NCBI RefSeq assembly: GCF_023898315.1 | Contig: NC_064619.1 | Span: 484,819,376 to 484,883,375, forward strand | DNA: 64,000 nt | Direction: 5' to 3' | Source: Schistocerca nitens | Taxonomy: Eukaryota > Arthropoda > Insecta > Orthoptera > Acrididae | In this document: positions 18,850 through 30,454 of the stretch, one piece after another | Layout: each line of letters begins with the position of its first letter | How positions within the stretch are numbered: position 1 is the first letter of the stretch | Notes under the pieces: model-generated | What the model saw: the letters and a program-made list of their open reading frames with translations, nothing else | Told to the model about the DNA's origin: nothing | The model's database searches: none | Translations under genes and position numbers: made by a program

Positions 18850-21204
18850 CGTTGCACAGAGCATAACTTAATCATAGCTAACACTTGGTTCAAGAATCAT
18901 TAAAGAAGGTTGTATACCTGGAAGAATCCTGGAGATACTAAAAGGTATCAGATAGATTATATAATGGTAAGACAGAGATTTAGGAACCAGGTTTTAAATT
19001 GTAAGACATTTCCAGGGGCAGATGTGGATTCTGACCACAATCTATTGGTTATGAACTGCAGATTGAAACTGAAGAAACTGCAAAAAGGTGGGAATTTAAG
19101 GAGATGGGACATGGATAAACTGAAAGAACCAGAGGTTGTAGAGAGTTTCAGGGAGAGCATAAGGGAACAATTGACAGGAATGGGGGAAAGAAATACAGTA
19201 GAAGAAGAATGGGTAGCTCTGAGGGATGAAGTAGTGAAGGCAGCAGAGGATCAAGTAGGTAAAAAGACGAGGGCTAATAGAAATCCTTGGGTAACAGAAG
19301 AAATATTGAATTTAATTGATGAAAGGAGAAAATATAAAAATGCAGTAAATGAAGCAGGCAAAAAGGAATACAAACGTCTCAAAAATGATATCGACAGGAA
19401 GTGCAAAATGGCTAAGCAGGGATGGCTAGAGGACAAATGTAAGGATGTAGAGGCTTGTCTCACTAGGGGTAAGATAGATACTGCCTACAGGAAAATTAAA
19501 GAGACCTTTGGAGAGAAGAGAACCACTTGTATGAATATCAAGAGCTCAGATGGCAACCCAGTTCTAAGCAAAGAAGGGAAGGCAGAAAGGTGGAAGGAGT
19601 ATATAGAGGGTTTATACAAGAGCGATGTACTTGAGGACAATATTATTGAAATGGAAGAGGATGTAGATGAAGATGAAATGGGAGATAAGATACTGCGTTA
19701 AGAGTTTGACAGAGCACTGAAAGACCTGAGTCGAAACAAGGCCCCTGGAGTAGACAACATTCCATTAGAACTACTGATGGCCTTGGGAGAGCCAGTCATG
19801 ACAAAACTCTACCATCTGGTGAGCAAGATGTATGAGACAGGCGAAATACCCACAGACTTCAAGAAGAATATAATAATTCCAATCCCAAAGAAAGCAGGTG
19901 TTGACAGATGTGAAAATTACCGAACTATCAGTTTAATAAGTCACAGCTGCAAAATACTAACGCGAATTCTTTACAGACGAATGGAAAAACTGGTAGAAGC
20001 GGACCTCGGGGAAGATCAGTTTGGATTCCGTAGAAATGTTGGAACACGTGAGGAAATACTAACCTTACGACTTATCTTAGAAGAAAGATTAAGAAAAGGC
20101 AAACCTACGTTTCTAGCATTTGTGGACTTAGAGAAAGTTTTTGACAACGTTAACTGGAATACTCTCTTTCAAATTCTGAAGGTGGCAGGGGTAAAATATA
20201 GGGAGCGAAAGGCTATTTACAATTTGTACAGAAACCAGATGGCAGTTATAAGAGTCGAGGGGCATGAAAGGGAAGCAGTTGTTGGGAAAGGAGTGAGACA
20301 GGGTTGTAGCCTCTCCCCGATGTTATTCAATCTGTATATTGAGCAAGCAGTAAAGGAAACAAAAGAAAAGCTCGGAGTAGGTATTAAAATTCATGGAGAA
20401 GAAGTAAAAACTTTGAGGTTTGCCGATGACATTGTAATTCTGTCAGAGACAGCAAAGGACTTGAAAGAGCAGTTGAACGGAATGGACAGTGTCTTGAAAG
20501 GAGGATATAAGATGAACATCAACAAAAGCAAAACGAGGATAATGGAATGTAGTCAAATTAAATCGGGTGATGCTGAGGGGATTAGATTAGGAAATGAGAC
20601 ACTTAAAGTAGTAAAGGAGTTTTGCTATTTAGGGAGTAAAATAACTGATTATGATCGAAGTAGAGAGGATATAAAATGTAGACTGGCAATGGCAAGGAAA
20701 TCGTTTCTGAAGAAGAGAAATTGGCTAACATCGAGTATAGATTTAAGTGTCAGGAAGTCGTTTCTGAAAGTATTTGTATGGAGTGTAGCCATGTGTGGAA
20801 GTGAAACATGGACGATAACCAGTTTGGACAAGAAGAGAATAGAAGCTTTCGAAATGTGGTGCTACAGAAGAATGCTGAAGATAAGGTGGGTAGATCACGT
20901 AACTAATGAGGAGGTATTGAATAGGATTGGGGAGAAGAGAAGTTTGTGGCACAACTTGACTAGAAGAAGGGATCGGTTGGTAGGACATGTTTTGAGGCAT
21001 CAAGGGATCACAAATTTAGCATTGGAGGGCAGCGTGGAGGGTAAAAATCGTAGAGGGAGACCAAGAGATCAATACACTAAGCAGATTCAGAAGGATGTAG
21101 GTTGCAGTAAGTACTGGGAGATGAAGAAGCTTGCACAGGATAGAGTAGCATGGAGAGCTGCATCAAACCAGTCTCAGGACTGAAGAACACAACAACAACA
21201 ACGT
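18850..21204 (+). mobile_element. RTE-type LINE (subfamily B), 5' truncated, recent
   Basis: A 2.35-kb plus-strand LINE that starts inside the endonuclease domain (LIIANTWFKNH at about 18870) and ends after the ORF with a short 3' UTR and an ACAACAACAAC tail. It interrupts a TIR transposon between its helix-turn-helix region and right TIR. Only two in-frame stops over about 770 codons indicate a young copy. A 260-bp piece of the same subfamily is inserted at 36137-36396. A clear target duplication was not found. Confidence 0.88.
18904..21183 (+). pseudogene. RTE endonuclease (C-terminal part) and reverse transcriptase
   Basis: One frame with TAA stops at 18901-18903 and 19699-19701, otherwise open to 21183. 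It contains the endonuclease end (YTWKNPGD near 18913, IDYIMVRQRFRNQ, then ADVDSDHNLLVM). A charged linker of about 200 residues comes next. The reverse transcriptase has NKAPGVDNIPLELL (19735), CENYRTISLISHS (19909), FVDLEKVFDN (20120), VRQGCSLSPMLFNLY (20296) and the catalytic FADD at 20419-20430. After it, about 240 residues contain GSETWT and MWCYRRMLKIRW, usual after the thumb in this clade. Protein similarity is to the arthropod 'endonuclease-reverse transcriptase' group. The usual Ala in the FVDLEKAFD motif is Val here. Confidence 0.85.
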
Positions 21205-21220
21205 AGTCATTTCACGCACA

Positions 21221-21319
21221 GCGTCCATTTCCGGACACGTGCTAATAGGACACAATTTCCTCCGTTTCCAGTCATAAATCCGTCCCTAAAAATTGTCAGT
21301 TTCATTAACGTTCACCCTG
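21221..21319 (-). repeat. Right terminal inverted repeat
   Basis: The outer end is GTTCACCCTG; see the element at 18045. The stretch 21205-21220, just after the RTE tail, is remaining transposon interior. Confidence 0.7.
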
Positions 21320-21551
21320 TGTAATATCATATGTCTGAAGCTCATTCATGTAACAGCTAAATAGGTCTTTCGGGTGGAGGATTAAATATCTGGGGGTGGG
21401 CCTGTTCGTGTTGCGTTTCATGACGCGATGCATTATATTGCATGGCATGGGTACTGATAAGAAGTAAAAAAGAGCGAATATGTCAAGATTTTGTTTAAGT
21501 ATCTTTGAAGCTGCCAAGTAAATCTAATATCTAGTTCCCTTCTTTTACATG

Positions 21552-21874
21552 GGTCAACGGCCTTACCGCAGTGTATCCACCGGTTCCCGTTAGATCACCG
21601 AAGTTAAGTGCTGTCGGGCGTGGTCCTCACTTGGATGGGTGACCATCTGGGCCGCCATGCGCTGTTGCCATTTTTCGGGGTGCACTCAGCGTCTTGATGC
21701 CAAATGAGGAGCTACTCGACCGAATAGTAGCGGCTTCGATCAAGAATACCATCATAACGACCGGGAGAGCGGTGTGCTGACCCCACGCCCCTCCTATCCG
21801 CATCCTCCCCTGAAGATGACACGGAGGTCGGATTGTCCCGGTAGGCCACACGTGACCTGAAGACGGAGTGAGTG
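21552..21874 (+). mobile_element. 5S-rRNA-derived SINE, 323 bp
   Basis: The head (21585-21660) contains CGGTTCCCGTTAGATCACCG, AAGTTAAGTGCTGTCGGGCG and ACTTGGATGGGTGACCATCT, closely following 5S rRNA with its A-box and C-box promoter region. The body (CATGCGCTGTTGCC, GGAGCTACTCGACCGAATAG, ACGACCGGGAGAGCGGTGTG) is unrelated to 5S. A perfect 13-bp duplication, CTTCTTTTACATG, flanks it at 21539-21551 and 21875-21887. By family knowledge, 5S-headed retroposons are the SINE3 class, copied by RNA polymerase III and moved by a partner LINE. Confidence 0.9.
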
Positions 21875-21887
21875 CTTCTTTTACATG

Positions 21888-22865
21888 CCCTATTCTGCCG
21901 GGGACATACTGGCCTTATTTGTGCTGCGGTGGGAACATTTTTCATTCTGAGTGCCTTTTACTATATTCCTATATTGTTGTTGTGATTATCGGTGGAATCA
22001 ACGATAGCCAGTTGAAGGTAGTGCACTGGACTGTAAGCTGTGAACGTATTCTAGTCCAGTGGTCAGACCTCGGAATCCGCTCTCAGAATAGTTAGGCAGG
22101 GCTCTTCATTATTTATTTTTGAGTTCTGAATTTAGGCCAGACACTCACGTGGAAGCGAAGTTGGCGCTCCATATTCTTACTGATTTGGTACTGTTACAGT
22201 GCAGAGAATAAATCCTAATCCGTGAATAAAGGTTTCCAACTACAATAGCGGTGCATTGCGTTGTGTTATCGGAACAGCGCGCCACACATCGCCAAGAGTA
22301 CTGGATTCTGTCTGCAGCCACGAGTTTGACAGCGCAGCGCCCGGAAGCTCGGAGCTACAGACGAAAGGAACTTCATAATGCCTCACGTAGCTAACGAAGG
22401 TGTTGCATACCACCTGTGTCACCAAGACGGGACAGAACCGTGATACTGTCAAAGTGGCTGGTGGCACAGTGAAACGCAATTACAACATGTCAAAACAACC
22501 CCACCGACGATACATATGTTTAAAATGGAAATTAAACAAAGACTGTGCGACAGTTATTTTAATTGCGCTGCCGGACACGCACCTCAGTACAATGTATGAG
22601 TGACAATTTAGACCAAGATCAGCTACCTGGTGACTAGCTGTAATTATAACTAACTCTTTCATTCAGTTTCTGTCACGTCTCCGCACCCTGATCCACAGAT
22701 ACGCCTGGAGGCAACGGTGTCCAATGGCCGATAGCAGAGTGCCGCTGGGACAGCATCGCGCACCTCGCATTGATGTGAAGAGCCGGTTTCGTTACCGGGG
22801 CTGTGGAGACACTGCTGCAAGGTAATACATCACAGTGGGTGTGAGGTGGAACGTCAGTCAACGCG
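21888..22865. other. No gene or known repeat seen
   Basis: Nearly 1 kb with no motif I recognise. The last part (about 22680-22865) may belong to the Tc1 element that follows. Confidence 0.35.
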
Positions 22866-22869
22866 TGCG

Positions 22870-23935
22870 CCGTGCAGAGGGGATGCTTAATGGGCTGTCG
22901 GTGACGAGATTACAGGCACCGGCTGCAAAGGAGGGTACGTCCGTGTTGCAGTGGTGACTGGCCGACGAGAGACAGATAACGGCGCCGGCCGTTGTGGCCA
23001 TGCGGTTATAGGCGCTACAGTCTGGAACCGCGCGGTCGCTACTGTCGCAGCTTCGAATCCTGCCTCGGGTCCTTAGGTTTGTTAGGTTTAAGTAGTTCTA
23101 AGTTCTAGGGGACTGATGACCTAAGATGATGAGTCCCATTGTGCTCAGAGCCATTTTTTTGAACAGGGTCTCATTGTGGGCGTGTGGGAAGCTCGATGAA
23201 TGTATCGCCGCATTGCTGCACATCTTGGGCAGATGGTATGTTACTATTCTCAACTCAGGGCTGTGGAACAGTCCCTCATCGGAAGACCAGGTTGTAGACG
23301 TCCGCGTAATACACACACACGTGTCAAGATCGACGCATTGTGCTAGGAGCGGTGGGCAATCGAACGTCAGCCAGGGGAGTAATGCAGGAACATGTTCCAC
23401 CTGCCGTGTCGTCAGGGACCAATCGGAAACACCTGCTTGCGGAGGATGAAGATCATGTGTGACTCTTGTCGGGCTACCACTGGGACCACGACACTGCCAA
23501 GCATGGCTGCTCTGGTCTCGTGAGACTGGTTGTTATCCCATTGCTTTTGCAGTTTCTTTGACATGAAGGTGATGTGCTTTTCCTGCAGTACAAAGCACGT
23601 CCACATACGGCTGCTCCTACGCAATGTGCTCTTCGTGGCGTACAACTATTGCCCTGTCTAGGAAAACCTTTCTCGACATCTAGAAACGTGTACGATATGA
23701 AGAAGAAGCAGGAACACACTCGTTGTCCAGAGCCTGCCGGAACTAATTTCGAATTTCACGAAAACGCGCAAGATTTTTCGAAACATCTATCGCAGGGTGC
23801 CATGCGGGACCTTTATGGTCGTTTGCATGAGAGACTACAAGGTTCCATAGGCGCCGTAGGGCGTATACATTGTACTGATGCGGCTTTCTGGGCACCCATT
23901 ACTGTAACATGTGTGTTTCATAAGCTCTGAATTTT
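22870..23935 (+). mobile_element. Tc1-like transposon remnant split by a SINE
   Basis: Transposase traces run along the plus strand: ...RRETDNG before the SINE, then MYRRIAAHLGQ (about 23196) and GRPGCRRPRNTHTR. Next come SRSTHCARSGGQSNVSQGS with LVGLPLGPRHCQAWLLWS, and last QYKARPHTAAPTQCALRGVQ (from about 23580), then MRDLYGRLHERLQG near the end. These are the helix-turn-helix, hook, catalytic and C-terminal parts of Tc1. The second catalytic Asp is lost, QQDNARPH having become QYKARPH, and frames shift several times. No inverted repeats were found. Confidence 0.7.
22984..23160 (+). mobile_element. tRNA-derived SINE (main family), internally deleted
   Basis: Head GCCGGCCGTTGTGGCCATGC, box B CAGCTTCGAATCCTGCC, 3' end GTGCTCAGAGCCATTTT. 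About 20 bases usual after box B (ATGGATGTGTGTGATG) are missing. It lies in the Tc1 remnant, whose frame (DNG then EQG) rejoins across it. Confidence 0.85.
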
Positions 23936-23939
23936 TTTT

Positions 23940-25865
23940 ATCGTGAGCTCCTAAATGATGAACTATCTGTTACATCACTCGTCAATAAAATTACCTTCTC
24001 AGTCAGGGTGTTGCATTTTCTTTCCCGACATTGTAAATATGTGCACCGCGATCCTTAGTACAATATGGCGGAGAGCAACCACTCTCATTTCCATACTTAT
24101 ATGTTCCATTTACGAGCACTGCGTAGGAAGAAAGATTGTCCGTAGGCCTCCGTCGGGTTCTGACTTTCCGCCAAGGTTATTTTGCGAGATGTTTGTGGGA
24201 ATAAAGTTTCTGCAAAATCTGTTTTCGGAATTGTGACAGGAACCTGCTCCTTGATGGTAACGGGATGCCATGTGGCGTCTGATATTGTAGTTCGATGAGA
24301 ATCTCGGTTACGCTGAATGAATCCGAGAAGAAACGCACCGTTCCCTTTAAATGCTATCTGTTAAGAGTCGAGAGCTTCTAAATCAAGTATAAAACATGGT
24401 AAGCGTTTACGAACAGGTTGGTAAAAACAGAACTACTATAAAATATTTTTTAGATTCACACGGAATTGACCCCTGTTATTGAACAAGAGCTCTTCCCGTT
24501 ACAGAAACTGATAGAGACCGTAATTTCGATGAACTAATCAGTTGCTGTCACACGTCTGTGCATGGGTAGCTCCCGCATGCTTCGTCCTGAGTACTTAATT
24601 GTGTCATTACATTAGACTGAGTGGAGCAGGTGTGTTCCGTTGAATGCAACATAAAATGGTGCTCGCGATGTAAAGATTAGAGATGAGTCTGATGAAATTC
24701 CAACCCCGTTTATCTGTGCAAGTAGGAATTAAGAGATCGTCGTGGCGAAACAGAATAGAAGACAGTTGCATCTGAACTTAAAGCTGTGCATGAATTACAG
24801 CGAACGGACGAAATTTCACGTTTTGCGTTTCGTCGTTAGTGCCTGAACGATGTGGAATCATGACTTTTGGATCCTCCGTTTTTCATTTTTTCGGATGAGG
24901 GCGGATTCAACCTGCCAGTGTATGCGTATTCGTAGAAAATGCATTGCAAAATCCCAGGCGGTACCTTGAAGACATTGACGTTTGGTGAGTAGTGTCCACA
25001 GTATGCACAGTAGCTCCATTCTTCCGCGAAACTGCTAATCTGCTAATGCTTATCGGTATGTCCTAGAAGGACAAAGGAGATATATACTCCTACAATGAAG
25101 TCCATAAGGCAGTAACCTAATAATACTCTTAACAACCAAACGGAATTAAGATATCGAGCTTTATTGGCCAATTCCGACTATCAGATTTTTTGTATTACAT
25201 GATCTCAGCACCTCACTACTTGGACAGCTTATTACAAGTTTCTTTTTTGTTTTTTTGTTAATATCCAACTTTACTCTCATTGCCGGTCCACATAAACGTA
25301 ACTCTAGTTTATTATGTACACAGTTTTAATGTTATAAAAATAGGTAGCACGATTTAATAAATTTTTTGCACCTTAGTAACATTATTATATCACTCACGAT
25401 CTATTCTTGTGTAACACAGCCGCGTGGAGACCTCAGTTCCTCAGTAGAGCGCTAGCAACATGCTTCTGTTATTTTCCTTGTTTCCCACGTAAGTTCCATT
25501 TCCTTAACAGTCTCACTACCCGGACGGCACACACCGCACGCGCTCCGGCTATACGTTGGACGCCTTGTAACTTGTGTTGTCAGCCGCTTCGATTACTATT
25601 ACGTTGGTGACAAACAAACACAAGCATGTCGTCATCTTGTAAGTTTCACATCCAGCATAAACTTCTTCTTTTCGTTCGTTGATGGTCCCCACAACGCGTT
25701 AAAAATAATTCTATTTGGTGTATTTTTAAAAATTTTGCTTCTTTTCATGATTAAATACATTTAATTTTATTCTTCTACACTCCAGGACCAAATATTTTTT
25801 TGGATAACATTACGAGGGGCATCGTCCGTCGCTTGACATAGGCCCTCAGGAACGTATTTTAATCG
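23940..25865. other. No gene or known repeat seen
   Basis: About 1.9 kb, AT-rich in places, with no frame above about 95 codons that shows a motif and no tandem or terminal repeats noticed. Confidence 0.4.
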
Positions 25866-25880
25866 GTCGAGTGAGAGACA

Positions 25881-26076
25881 AATGCTTCAAATGGCTCTGA
25901 GCACTATGCGACTAAACATCTGTGGTCATCAGTCCCCTAGAACTTAGAACTACATAAACCTAACTAACCTAAGGACATCACACACATCCATGCCCGAGGC
26001 AGTATTCGAACTTGCGACCGTAGCACTCGCGCGGTTCCGGACTGAGCGCCTAGAACCGCTAGACCACCGCGGCCGG
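25881..26076 (-). mobile_element. tRNA-derived SINE (main family)
   Basis: Minus-strand copy from GCCGGCCGCGGTGGTCTAGC to GCTCAGAGCCATTTGAAGC. A perfect 13-bp duplication, CGAGTGAGAGACA, lies at 25868-25880 and 26077-26089. Confidence 0.93.
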
Positions 26077-26368
26077 CGAGTGAGAGACACTTAATCGCAA
26101 TTGCAACACAGGTGAGTCCCGTTTTAGCCAATTGTTCTACGTTACATGAGATTATCCCCATTTATTTTTTATTTTGGTTACCATTTCGTTATATTTTTAG
26201 TAAAGAATTAGTGTCTGATTCCTAATTCCATTCCGTCACTATCATAGACAGGACGTTCATCACTTATGATGGTTTTACCGATTGAAGAAAGCTGAGAATT
26301 ATGTCGATTCAGGCCCTCTGTGGCTTTCTCTTGTAGCTTCCTATATCGTAGGACATAGAATATTAAGT

Positions 26369-26528
26369 GTCCGGAACCGCGCGACTGCTACGTTCGCAGG
26401 TTCGAATCCTGCTCGTCATGGATGTGTGTGATGTCCTTAGGTTAGTTAGGTTTAAGTAATTCTAAGTTCTAGAGGACTGATGACCTCAAATGTTAAGTCC
26501 TATAGTGCTCAGAGCCATTTGAACCATT
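26369..26528 (+). mobile_element. tRNA-derived SINE (main family), 5' truncated
   Basis: Starts within the tRNA-like head (TCCGGAACCGCGCGACTGC), has box B CAGGTTCGAATCCTGC, and ends GAGCCATTTGAACCATT. Flanks TAGAATATTAAGT (26356-26368) and TAGAATCATAAGT (26529-26541) are a likely duplication with two differences. Confidence 0.85.
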
Positions 26529-26544
26529 TAGAATCATAAGTAAT

Positions 26545-26810
26545 CATGTTTCGGTATGAAACTACGAGTCTATTTATTATATACAATTGTGCCCGTTCTT
26601 TGTGGTGTGTGTGTGATCCACACCTAATTTCATAACACGCTGCATAATGTTTTCTTCCTCGTTTAGGTCTATTACCTCAGCACATCGAAAGTATCTCAGA
26701 TAACTTCATTTCCCCATTATCGACGTATTAATTAATAAAATTTTCTGTACAGATGTACACCAAAAGATCCAACTTACATGTTTCGAAACTCCAGGCTACA
26801 GTTTTCTACT
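26545..26810. other. No gene or known repeat seen
   Basis: Short unique-looking stretch before the LTR element. Its right edge is contiguous, across the element, with the open frame at 32.7 kb. Confidence 0.35.
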
Positions 26811-26815
26811 GTAAA

Positions 26816-27304
26816 TGTAGTGTTGGCAGAAGAGCCAACACCGTGTTGCTAGAGGAGGCCGAAATGCAAGTGTTTTAACTCACGCAGGCTGGCGTGAGGT
26901 CTGGAAAATGACAAGGAAATTAGAACTTAGAAAAACGGACGCAGATGGTGTAATACTTAACTTTAATCCATAAATGGTGAACATCGCTCTTGAGGATACA
27001 TGAATTACAAGATCAATAGCAAATGATAATGGCGCCTTGCTAGGTCGTAGCAAATGACGTAGCTGAAGGCTATGCTAACTATCGTCTCGGCAATTGAGAG
27101 CGTAATTTGTCAGTGAACCATCGCTATCAAAGTCGGCTTTACAACTGGGGCGAGTGCTAGGACGTCTCTCTAGACGTTCCGTGTGGCGGCGCTCGGTCTG
27201 CAATCACTGATAGTGGCGACACGCGGGTCCGACGTACACTACCGGACGGCGGCCGATTTAAAGGCTACCACCAAGCAAGTGTGGTGTCTGGCGGTGACAC
27301 CACA
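26816..27304 (-). repeat. 3' LTR of the Gypsy-type element
   Basis: 489 bp with TGT...ACA ends on either strand (the minus strand begins TGTGGTGTCACCGCC). It is nearly identical to 32251-32739. Confidence 0.95.
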
Positions 27305-28853
27305 TTCCTCCCCCGCAAATCGGCGTACGGTTGTGTTATAAGGCTTCCGCCCGCCGTGGGAGGACCCCATTTTGACGTATACGACGAGGTGGAGAGCCTA
27401 ACAACAGGCGAGGCTGTGCCACCCGCACCCTGCCATTCGGTCCGACGGGAGTTAGGAAACGCCTGAAAACCTAGTCCAGGGTGCACGCCAACATGCGGTG
27501 CATGCGCCCGTAGAGAGACAGGAGGGGCCGAAGGGTCGACCTCCATCGGGTCGGAGCACCCGACAGGCGAAGACGCCATGTGGTCCGGATCGGGCAAGAG
27601 TTCCATGTCAGAGGACAGCTGGTCACGGGAAGCGATCGGCGGCGCGTGACCCAGGGAGGCGCCCGGCCGCTGCAGCGAAGCGTCCACTGCGGGCGTCGCC
27701 GGCGGGAGAACAGGCGGCGGCGGCGGCGCGTCGCCATGGGGCAAAATGGAAGGCAGCGGCGGTAACACCTGGGGCTGAGGTGAGCCAGTAGATGGGTCCC
27801 CAGGGCGCTGACCGAACGGCACCGTCGCTGAAAGCAGACGGGGAGCGGCAGAACCCGTGCGACGACAGAGGCGCAGCTGATTGAGATGCCGACGCACCTC
27901 ACCAGAGGCCCCCAAAACTAGATACATAGCGCGGCCGAGGCAGCGAAGAATGCGCCCTGCGAGCCAACGCCGTGAACCTCGATAGTTACGATAGTATACA
28001 ACGTCGCCTGGGGCAAAAGCAGGTGTCTGCCGCTGCACAGGAACCTGATGCGGCGGATATAGCAAAGACATCAAGGTTCGATGAGGACGACCGTGGAGCA
28101 ACTCAGCCGGCGAGCGACCATCTCGGGGCTGAGAGCGATACGAAGACAAGAAGAGCAATAACGCATGCTCCCGAGAATGCGACTCTTTCAGCTTCAACAT
28201 CTGTGACTTGAAAGTCCGGACCAATCATTCAGCAGCACTGTTTGACTGCGGCGAAAATGGCGCGGACCTCAGATGTTGAATACCATTGGCCTTGCAGAAT
28301 GACTGAAATTCTGCGGACATGAATTGTAGGCCATTGTCGGAAACAATAGTCTGTGGAAGACCTTCAATGCAAAAGATAGCGGATAACTCTTGGATGGTGG
28401 CAGATGACGTCGTGGAAGACATCCGGACAACAAAAGGAAAATACTGAATGAATCTACCACAACCAACCATCGAACATTCCAGAATGGACCAGCAAAATCG
28501 ATGTGTAAACGTTGCCAAGGGGAAGTGGCTTTCGGCCATGCAAAGAATTGCCGCGGCGGTGCGGATTGTCGTTCGGCACACGCCATGCAAGAAGAGCACA
28601 TATTCGTAATCGCAGCATCGATTCCGAACCAAGTACAGTGCTGACGAGCAAGTTGTTTCGTTCTCACTATACCCCAATGTCCTCGGTGGAGAAGCCGTAA
28701 GACAGAGGACTGTAACGAACGTGGGCCCACGACCCTGGACTGATCATTATCAGAACGCAACAGCAAAATACCACGTCGAACAAAAAGTCTCTCCTTGTGA
28801 GCAAAAAATCGCGAACCAACGGATCCTCGATCCGTGACTTTGACAAGGGCCAT
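27265..28853 (-). pseudogene. Gypsy integrase region with proline-rich C-terminus (fossil)
   Basis: Zinc-binding region (GHWGIVRTKQLARQHCTWFG, CSSCMACAERQ), catalytic-core traces (VSDNGLQFMS, HLRSAPFSPQSN) and a C-terminal SH3-like block (FAPGDVVYYRNYRG ... GEVRRHLNQLR), then a long Pro/Ala-rich tail of about 150 residues that runs into the LTR. Integrase joins the DNA copy to the genome. The region is spread over more than one frame, so it is a fossil. Confidence 0.8.
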
Positions 28854-30249
28854 TGCGTAGCAACAAAACGCAAAACGGTAGCAAGGACAAGGTCAGCAGC
28901 TGTGGCTGTAGCTACACGACGAAAATCAATCGGAAACGATTCGACCACGTCATCGGTTTCCGCATTAATGAACATACAAGCAGGTTTGGAAGAATCGAAT
29001 GCTCTATCCTCAGCAACAGGCAAACGGGACAACGCATCGGCGTTTCCGTGCTTAGCAGCGGACCGATACAAGATATCGTAGCGGTACTGCGAGAGGAAAA
29101 TAGACCAGCGAATGAATTTCTGCGCTGTACGTGGAGGTACAGGCTTGTTCGGATGAAAAAGCGACGTCAAAGGTTTGTGGTCTGTGATGATGGTAAAGCG
29201 ACGACCAAACAAGAAATCGTGAAACTTAGTAACACCAAATACGAGAGCCAATGCTTCTTTCTCGATCTGTGAATAATTTCTTTGCGCAGACGAGAGCAAT
29301 TTGGACGCAAAGGCAATAGGGCGATCGTGCGATCCATCTCTGTGCGCAAGCACAGCACCGATCCCGAAATCCGATGCATCTACCATCAACAAAAGGGGTT
29401 TCTGGGAATCGAATGGCGTAAGGCAAGTATTAGAAAGCAACGCCGATTTTAACTGGCGAAAGGCGCGTTCGCATTCCGTCGTCCAGACGAACGCAACACC
29501 TTTACGGCGTAAGCGATGAAGCGGAGCTGAAATGGAAGAGGCATGCGGGAGAAAGTTATGATAATAGTTAATTTTTCCCAGCACACTCTGGAGCTGCTTC
29601 AAATTCTGCGGCGAAGGCAAGTCTTGTATGGCACGGAGGTGCTCGGGACTGGGATGTATGCCTTGGGCATTGATTACATGCACAGTTTATCAATAAGATC
29701 TTCCGGGCGGGGTAAAGGAAAAGTTGCAGTCACTAGTTGTGGATTCCCTGTAGCTTTGAAGTCCATGCAAAGTCTCAATTTTCCGGAAGGTTTTGGCAAG
29801 ATTACTAAGGGTGATGCCCAGAGAGAAGCCTGCACACATTCAATTACACCTTGTGTTTCCGAAGCGTGTAATGTTCTGGCGACCTCATCACACAATGCGT
29901 GGGGAACATTGCTCGCTCTGAAAAATTTCGGTTGCGCATTTACTTTGAGTTCCAAATGTCCTTTAAAGTTCTTAGCGCAACCAAGGCCCGGGGCAAAAAT
30001 GTCGGCAAACTCTTCACATAGACGAGAAACACTGTCTGAAGGCACAGTCTGGTTCACTGATAGGACCTGATTGACTATAGACAAGTTAAACAACTGAAAT
30101 AAATTTAAACCAAACAAATTCACTGCAGAAGAAGAACGAAGTACGTAAAATGACACAAGTTTTGTTTGTCCCTTGTATGTTGCAAGAAGGCTGCACTGTC
30201 CTAACACAGGGATTGCTTGTCCTGAATAACTACTTAACATTTGCGGCAC
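28667..30249 (-). pseudogene. Gypsy reverse transcriptase / RNase H region (fossil)
   Basis: The upstream part contains the entry to reverse transcriptase (VIECVQASLWASPLVILPKP, SGKLRLCMDFKATGN). The downstream part holds the connection region and a well preserved RNase H (PLLLMVDASDFGIGAVLAHR, IEKEALALVFGV, ITDHKPLTSLF, HGNADALSRLP). The order and motifs are those of Ty3/Gypsy pol. Broken. Confidence 0.85.
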
Positions 30250-30424
30250 ACAACGGAGGTGTGCCCAGCTGTTTGTATGTGTCTTGATTGATCAAGGAAA
30301 CTGCAGCTCCTGTATCGAGCTGGAATGGTATCACGTTGCCATTAATGTCCAAGTCTACAAAAAGTTTATTGTCCTGCTGACGACAAGAGCGACTGTCTCG
30401 TGCAACGTGAACTGACACTGGCAC
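30230..30424 (-). pseudogene. Gypsy aspartic protease part (fossil)
   Basis: Contains LFVDLDINGNVIPFQ and LDTGAAVSLI, the DTG active-site motif of retroviral-type aspartic protease, which cuts the polyprotein. It lies between gag and reverse transcriptase as in Gypsy elements. Confidence 0.8.
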
Positions 30425-30454
30425 AGAATCACTTGCGATTTGACGGGATTTCCG

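Larger units (their letters stand above)
18045..21319 (+). mobile_element. IS630/Tc1/mariner-type transposon with long TIRs, holding a SINE and an RTE LINE
   Basis: 18045-18143 and the reverse complement of 21221-21319 match at about 80% by eye: both begin CAGGGTRAACRTTAATGAAA and share GGAGGAA, GTCCTAT and GTGTCCGGAA. This gives terminal inverted repeats of about 97 bp. Between them are a transposase N-terminus, a SINE (18250-18413) and a long RTE LINE (about 18850-21204). Without the insertions about 760 bp remain, so the transposon had already lost most of its transposase. The flank is TA on the left but TG on the right, so a TA duplication has decayed or the end is one base off. Confidence 0.7.

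Noticed and set aside
21585-21660. 5S rRNA gene
   Set aside because: Fused to a non-5S body, altered, and enclosed by a target duplication; it is a SINE head.
27471-28211. Plus-strand and alternative minus-strand frames of 60-143 codons
   Set aside because: Shadows of the GC-rich integrase C-terminus of the Gypsy-type element.
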